Assembly: GCA_030641485.1 (NCBI GenBank)
Contig: DAOWHJ010000130.1
Coordinates: 1-19,226, forward strand
From: Pseudomonadota bacterium
GTDB lineage: Bacteria; Desulfobacterota; Anaeroferrophillalia; Anaeroferrophillales; Tharpellaceae
Reading direction: 5' to 3'
DNA: 19,226 nucleotides
Made by a program: the position numbers and the translations under genes. Below the pieces are notes generated by a model, which was given only the letters and a program-made list of their open reading frames with translations, ran no database searches and was not told the DNA's origin. Shown in pieces: positions 15,802-19,226 of the stretch; positions within the stretch are counted from its first letter, which is position 1, and each line of letters opens with the position of its first letter.

Positions 15802-16575
15802 CTATTTATTCTTCCAGACCGGCTTACGCTCTTCGAGGAAAGAATTTATCCCTTCGCGTGCATCGACATTACGCATACAGTCATTAAGATAGGCACCTTC
15901 GGCAATATCAAGTGCAGCACTGAAGGGTTTTCCTGACGCCGCTTTTAAGGCACGTTTGGTCGATTTCAAGGCTGAGCTACTGATTGCTGTAAAAATTTTG
16001 ACAAATTTATCAAGCTCACTCGCAAAATCATCAACCGCAACCACCTTATTAATCAGACCACAGGCCAAAGCCGCATCGGCCCGTAAAGCCTCACCACCTA
16101 AGATTATCTCATAGGCTTTTTTGGGACCAACAATATTAGGCAGCGCCGCAACTGCAATCGGCGGAAATACTGCCAGCTTAATCTCCGGCTGCCCGATCTT
16201 GATCCTGTCAGTCGCCAAAACCATATCGCAAAAGAGGGCAACCTCACAGCCACCACCTAAGACCGCACCATGAACTGCGGCAATTGTCGGAATTTCAATC
16301 CGGTCAAGACGACGAAAAATCCCATGAAAAGTTGAAATCATAAGATCAACTTTATCCTCAGAGTGATCACTGACATCGACCCCAACCGAAAAGGCTTTAC
16401 CATTAGCCTTAATCACTAAAACTTTAATCTCGGGCCCAGCCGTAAGAACCGTATCCAAAGCTTGATTCATCTCGGCCATTGTCGCAATATCAAGCCAATT
16501 CAGTGGCGGCCGATTAATCGTCAAATAGGCCGCACCATCTTTCTCTTCGTAAGTAATAAATTTGTAGTCAGACAT
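15802..16575 (-). CDS. bamR: cyclohexa-1,5-diene-1-carbonyl-CoA hydratase
   Basis: Crotonase-fold hydratase of 257 residues that hydrates cyclohexa-1,5-diene-1-carbonyl-CoA, the product of benzoyl-CoA reductase, to 6-hydroxycyclohex-1-ene-1-carbonyl-CoA. The start of the fold (YLTINRPPLNWLDIATMAEM) and the oxyanion-hole segments GKAFSVGVDVSDH and AAVHGAVLGGGCEVALFCDM are visible. The NRPPLNxLDI opening and the SVGVDVxDH segment resemble Dch/BamR enzymes rather than ordinary crotonases, and the neighbours bamQ and bamA confirm the pathway. The start has GGAG about 9 bases upstream. It lies 352 bases downstream of the SDR gene, an unusually large gap filled with structured DNA, so it may have a separate promoter or RNA processing site. 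Confidence 0.92.
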   Translation of the reverse strand: MSDYKFITYEEKDGAAYLTINRPPLNWLDIATMAEMNQALDTVLTAGPEIKVLVIKANGKAFSVGVDVSDHSEDKVDLMISTFHGIFRRLDRIEIPTIAAVHGAVLGGGCEVALFCDMVLATDRIKIGQPEIKLAVFPPIAVAALPNIVGPKKAYEIILGGEALRADAALACGLINKVVAVDDFASELDKFVKIFTAISSSALKSTKRALKAASGKPFSAALDIAEGAYLNDCMRNVDAREGINSFLEERKPVWKNK

Positions 16576-16802
16576 TTGTTAAAACTCCATTTGTAAAAAG
16601 TAAACATTCAGTTAAGCGGTGATTTTCGTTTAAGTTAGAAAGAGAATCAGCGATTTTCGCTGTCGCCCTGCTGCGCGGGGCGACACGGCTCAGCCCGGCT
16701 CGGGCTCTTGTGCCCTTTAGGGGTGAAAGCCCTGCCTAGAAACATGTCCCCACACCGAGCCAACTTGAAATTATAGACGAATATTTACATTTTTATCTCT
16801 AG
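16576..16802 (-). other. gap with a run of consecutive hairpins upstream of bamR
   Basis: No gene is visible. Between 16648 and 16722 at least four palindromes follow one another: CAGCG-atttt-CGCTG (16648-16662), TGTCGCCC/GGGCGACA (16661-16668 with 16678-16685), AGCCCG-gct-CGGGCT (16692-16706) and CCCTTTAGGG (16713-16722). This block is locally GC-rich against an AT-rich surround. It could be a structured leader, an attenuator/processing region between SDR and bamR, or the remnant of a mobile element. No known riboswitch fold was recognised. Confidence 0.5.
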
Positions 16803-16929
16803 AATGGCTAAGCAAAAATTTCGCTAGGCAAGGAAGATTCGGTTTTCAGGCGTGAGACTATACGCATAGTATGTCTCGCGCCTGAAAACCGAATCTGACG
16901 CAGTATAGCGAAATTTTTGCAACGCCATT
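16803..16929. repeat. 127-bp interrupted palindrome, family C (MITE-like)
   Basis: The ends AATGGC (16803-16808) and GCCATT (16924-16929) are inverted. Inside, three further perfect arm blocks pair: 16812-16826 with 16906-16920 (15 bases, GCAAAAATTTCGCTA), 16835-16852 with 16879-16896 (18 bases, AGATTCGGTTTTCAGGCG), and GAGAC/GTCTC at 16854-16858/16873-16877, closing around a central GCAT. The right end overlaps the SDR stop codon. The outer ends resemble those of the hairpin at 15760-15800. Confidence 0.85.
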
Positions 16930-17674
16930 AGATGTATTGGCCGCCGTCGACTTTAATAACTTCACCGGTGATATGGCCACCAGCATCTGAGGCCAGAAAA
17001 CCAACCAGGTTGGCAACATCAATCGGCAAACCAGCTTTCTTCATAACCCCTTCGTTAATGGCAATTTGCTTAAATTCATCCGGCATCGCTTCACCCATCT
17101 CGGTCAGGATAAATCCAGGTGCAACTGAATTCGAGGTAACCTGATATTTCCCAAGGTCCTTGGCTGCAGCTTTAGTTAAAGCGATAACACCGCCCTTAGC
17201 CGCCGAGTAGTTGGTCTGACCAAATTTACCCCGGAGACCGTTAATCGAGGTAATTGTAATAATCCGGCCCCATTTCTGCTCACGGAAAATCGGGGCACAG
17301 GAGCGGATGTAATTGAAGGTTCCGGTGAGATCAACATCTATAACCTTCTGCCATTGCTCGGCCGTCATCTTCCAGATGGTGCCATCCCAATTCATTCCGG
17401 CACTGGTAACCAAGATGTCAACCGTGCCCCACTTCTCTTTAGCCGCCGCCACCAGGGCTTCGGCAGCAGGTAAGCTTGAAACATCAGCCTGAAATGCAAG
17501 TGCATCGCTGCCGTTCTCTTTGATCTCGGCAACCAAGGCTTCAGCCTGTTCGGCACTGCGATTATAGTTAACCGCAACTTTGGCCCCAAGAGAACCTAAT
17601 AAGCGAGCGATTTCTGCCCCAATTCCGCGGCTACCGCCGGTCACAATTGCAACTTTACCTTTTAAATCAATCAT
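16928..17674 (-). CDS. short-chain dehydrogenase, probable 3-hydroxyacyl-CoA (3-hydroxypimeloyl-CoA) dehydrogenase
   Basis: A 248-residue classical SDR of the FabG/PhaB type: cofactor loop TGGSRGIG (about 12-19), catalytic Ser in TITSINGLRG, Tyr/Lys in NYSAAKGG, and the C-terminal GGHITGEVIKVDGGQYI. The usual NNAG motif reads TSAG (LVTSAGMNWDG), a small deviation. By sequence alone it could be a 3-oxoacyl-ACP reductase or acetoacetyl-CoA reductase. Its place between a thiolase and the BamRQA genes makes oxidation of 3-hydroxypimeloyl-CoA to 3-oxopimeloyl-CoA the likeliest job (inference). AGGAGA lies 6 bases upstream of the start. It follows the thiolase gene by 23 bases. The stop codon lies inside the edge of the palindrome at 16803-16929. 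Confidence 0.88.
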   Translation of the reverse strand: MIDLKGKVAIVTGGSRGIGAEIARLLGSLGAKVAVNYNRSAEQAEALVAEIKENGSDALAFQADVSSLPAAEALVAAAKEKWGTVDILVTSAGMNWDGTIWKMTAEQWQKVIDVDLTGTFNYIRSCAPIFREQKWGRIITITSINGLRGKFGQTNYSAAKGGVIALTKAAAKDLGKYQVTSNSVAPGFILTEMGEAMPDEFKQIAINEGVMKKAGLPIDVANLVGFLASDAGGHITGEVIKVDGGQYI

Positions 17675-17697
17675 AATCTTCTCCTTTAATATGCGAC

Positions 17698-18894
17698 CTA
17701 AGATTCACGTTTAAGAATAACTGCCATGGTCGAACCACCACCACCACAAATTGAGGCGACACCGAACTCTTTGTCAAGCCGGTTCAGAGCACTATAGAGA
17801 GAAACCATTATTCGGGCACCACTTGAGCCGGTGGGATGCCCCAGGGCGATGGCTCCACCATGAACATTGAGTTTAGCAATATCGAGTTTAAGCCGAGCGA
17901 CATTACCTAAAACCTGAGCCGCAAAGGCTTCGTTAATTTCAAAAAGATCCATATCACTCAATGTCATTCCGGCCCGCTTAAGAACTTTGGGGATTGCTTC
18001 ACCCGGACCTTCGCCCATAAATTTCCCATCAACTGCAGTCTGGCAGAAGTCAACCATCGAAAAGAGCGGTGTTACTCCACGTTTCGCGGCCTCTTCCCGG
18101 GTCATTGCAACCATCATAGCCGAGCCGTCAGTCAATCCACAAGCATTACCGGCGGTTACCTTACCACCCTCTTTTTTGAATGCCGGGCGTAATTTAGCAA
18201 GTTTTTCAACGGTACTGTTACCTTTGATCGATTCGTCCGCAGAGAATTGAAATTCCGGTTTCTTCCGAGTTCCAGGAATGGTTACGGGGGTAATTTCATT
18301 GTCAAACCAACCATTATCGGCAGCAGCCTGAGCCCGAAGATGGGATTGAACTGCATACTCATCCATCTCTTGACGCGTGATACCATACTTCTCCCCAACA
18401 TTTTCAGCAGTCATACCCATACTGACCTTGGCAATCGGGTCAAAACTATCGCCCCAGCCATCCTCAAGTTTACGATCACCCATTTTGAAACCACCAAAAC
18501 GCGCCCCTTTGAGAAGGTAAGGAATCGTACTCATCGACTCCATGCCGCCACAAAGAACAACGTCAGTCTGCTCCAGAACAATCTGTGAAACCGCCATCGA
18601 AGCGGCTTTCATCCCAGCCGGACAAGCTTTATTAATCGTAACTCCAGCCGTATGCGGACCACAACCGCCCTTCAAGGCAACCGTACGACCCGGATTAACA
18701 TGGTTACCCGCCTGACGGCAGTTACCGATGATTGCCTCACCAATATCATCACCCTCGACATTAGCTCGTTTTAGAGCTTCTCGGGCCGCGAAAGATCCGA
18801 TATCGTAAACCTGCATATCTTTCATCGTCCCACCAAAGCTCCCCATCGGGGTCCGTACCGCACTGACAAATACTACATCGCTCAATTTTCTCAT
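17698..18894 (-). CDS. thiolase (acetyl-CoA C-acyltransferase), probably 3-oxopimeloyl-CoA thiolase
   Basis: A 398-residue biosynthetic/degradative type thiolase. The nucleophilic Cys is in INKACPAGMKA (about residue 90). NEAFAAQVL, the catalytic His in GGAIALGHPTGSSGARI, and the second Cys in CGGGGSTMAV are all present, so the enzyme looks active. It would split 3-oxopimeloyl-CoA with CoA to glutaryl-CoA and acetyl-CoA, completing the route opened by BamA. That substrate is inferred from context, and acetoacetyl-CoA is an alternative. It is the first gene of the bam operon, with AGGAG 10 bases before the start. A sigma-54 type promoter ends about 68 bases upstream. Confidence 0.92.
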   Translation of the reverse strand: MRKLSDVVFVSAVRTPMGSFGGTMKDMQVYDIGSFAAREALKRANVEGDDIGEAIIGNCRQAGNHVNPGRTVALKGGCGPHTAGVTINKACPAGMKAASMAVSQIVLEQTDVVLCGGMESMSTIPYLLKGARFGGFKMGDRKLEDGWGDSFDPIAKVSMGMTAENVGEKYGITRQEMDEYAVQSHLRAQAAADNGWFDNEITPVTIPGTRKKPEFQFSADESIKGNSTVEKLAKLRPAFKKEGGKVTAGNACGLTDGSAMMVAMTREEAAKRGVTPLFSMVDFCQTAVDGKFMGEGPGEAIPKVLKRAGMTLSDMDLFEINEAFAAQVLGNVARLKLDIAKLNVHGGAIALGHPTGSSGARIMVSLYSALNRLDKEFGVASICGGGGSTMAVILKRES

Positions 18895-18961
18895 AACTCT
18901 TATTCTCCTGTTTATTAAAAATAGTAACTAAATCTATATAAATTCCACCATGTCGGGAAAG

Positions 18962-18978
18962 AGCAACTTGTATGCCAA
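18962..18978 (-). promoter_or_regulatory. sigma-54 type promoter of the bam operon
   Basis: On the minus strand the sequence reads TTGGCATACAAGTTGCT, with TTGGCA and TTGCT separated so that GG-N10-GC spacing is exact. The -12 box is perfect and the -24 box lacks only the final CG of TGGCACG. Transcription would begin near 18950, about 55 bases before the thiolase start. This points to activator-dependent induction, as expected for an aromatic degradation operon. Confidence 0.65.
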
Positions 18979-19123
18979 TATCGCGGAGGGCACTAGGACT
19001 GAATACATAAAGGCATAAAGTTTAAAACCTAATCACTAATTAATATGAAGCAGTACGGCTTTCCACAGCACTTTTATAACTTATTACCCTCTGGTCTCGG
19101 TGAAGTTTCTCCTAAAAAACAGA

Positions 19124-19160
19124 TCACCACTTTATGGTAAAATGTCACCATGCAAGGTGA
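19124..19160. promoter_or_regulatory. tandem operator-like repeat upstream of the bam promoter
   Basis: TCACCATGCAAGGTGA (19145-19160) is a palindrome with 5-base arms. A related site starts at 19124 (TCACCACTTTATGGT, with ACCA/TGGT pairing). The two TCACCA motifs are exactly 21 bases apart, two helical turns. They lie about 175-210 bases upstream of the predicted sigma-54 start, a plausible enhancer distance for an NtrC-type activator. A repressor site for the divergent or upstream region is an alternative. Confidence 0.5.
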
Positions 19161-19168
19161 TTTTGCCA

Positions 19169-19226
19169 ACAAAAAAGCCCTTAATTGGAGTAAGATTAAT
19201 CTTACTCCAATTAAGGGCTTTTTTGT
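19169..19226. repeat. 58-bp perfect loopless palindrome with terminator features
   Basis: A perfect palindrome reaching the window edge, with its centre between 19197 and 19198 (TAAGATT/AATCTTA). The arms carry AAAAAAGCCCTTAATTGGAG, so each strand ends with a GC-containing stem followed by six T. It could be a bidirectional terminator for a gene beyond the window. The core TTAATTGGAGTAAGATTAA resembles a shortened version of the family B palindrome at 13228-13283. Its outer limit is not visible because the window ends. Confidence 0.75.

Overview
The window looks like chromosomal DNA of an obligately anaerobic, aromatic-degrading bacterium, most likely a Desulfobacterota (delta-proteobacterial) type. 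The reasons are a BamR-BamQ-BamA set for dearomatised benzoyl-CoA, abundant sigma-54 features, and intergenic palindromes of kinds common in that group. The genus cannot be fixed from sequence reading alone.

Layout. (1) 84-6609, minus strand: a three-gene unit reading SNF2-family helicase, SWIM zinc-finger protein, then DNA polymerase I (polA). (2) 6610-7486: an 880-bp non-coding stretch. It holds a possible frameshifted gene remnant, one copy of a dispersed palindromic repeat, an enhancer-like palindrome, a near-consensus sigma-54 promoter, and two hairpins in the presumed 5' leader. (3) 7487-12713, plus strand: a small secreted Gly/Cys-tailed protein behind the sigma-54 promoter. It is followed by an overlapping cluster of outer-membrane beta-barrel, secreted Gly/His-tailed protein, membrane histidine kinase and NtrC-type sigma-54 response regulator. 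(4) 12764-13210, minus strand: a CGGC-domain protein. (5) 13351-18894, minus strand: the lower benzoyl-CoA pathway, in transcription order thiolase, SDR dehydrogenase, dienoyl-CoA hydratase (bamR), 6-hydroxy-enoyl-CoA dehydrogenase (bamQ) and ring-opening hydrolase (bamA). A rho-independent terminator follows bamA.

How the genes work together. The bam cluster would take cyclohexa-1,5-diene-1-carbonyl-CoA through hydration, oxidation and hydrolytic ring opening to 3-hydroxypimeloyl-CoA. The SDR and thiolase could then carry that to glutaryl-CoA and acetyl-CoA. A sigma-54 type -24/-12 element and a tandem operator-like repeat precede the thiolase gene, suggesting activator-dependent induction. 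The kinase/regulator pair probably controls the secreted protein upstream of it, because a sigma-54 promoter and a palindromic upstream site lie directly in front of that gene. This envelope-sensing module, with two Gly-rich secreted proteins and a barrel, is the best candidate here for something undescribed.

The second notable theme is repeats. At least three families of palindromic REP/MITE-like elements punctuate the window. Three of the four intercistronic gaps of the bam operon carry one immediately downstream of a stop codon. No transposase gene is present in the window.
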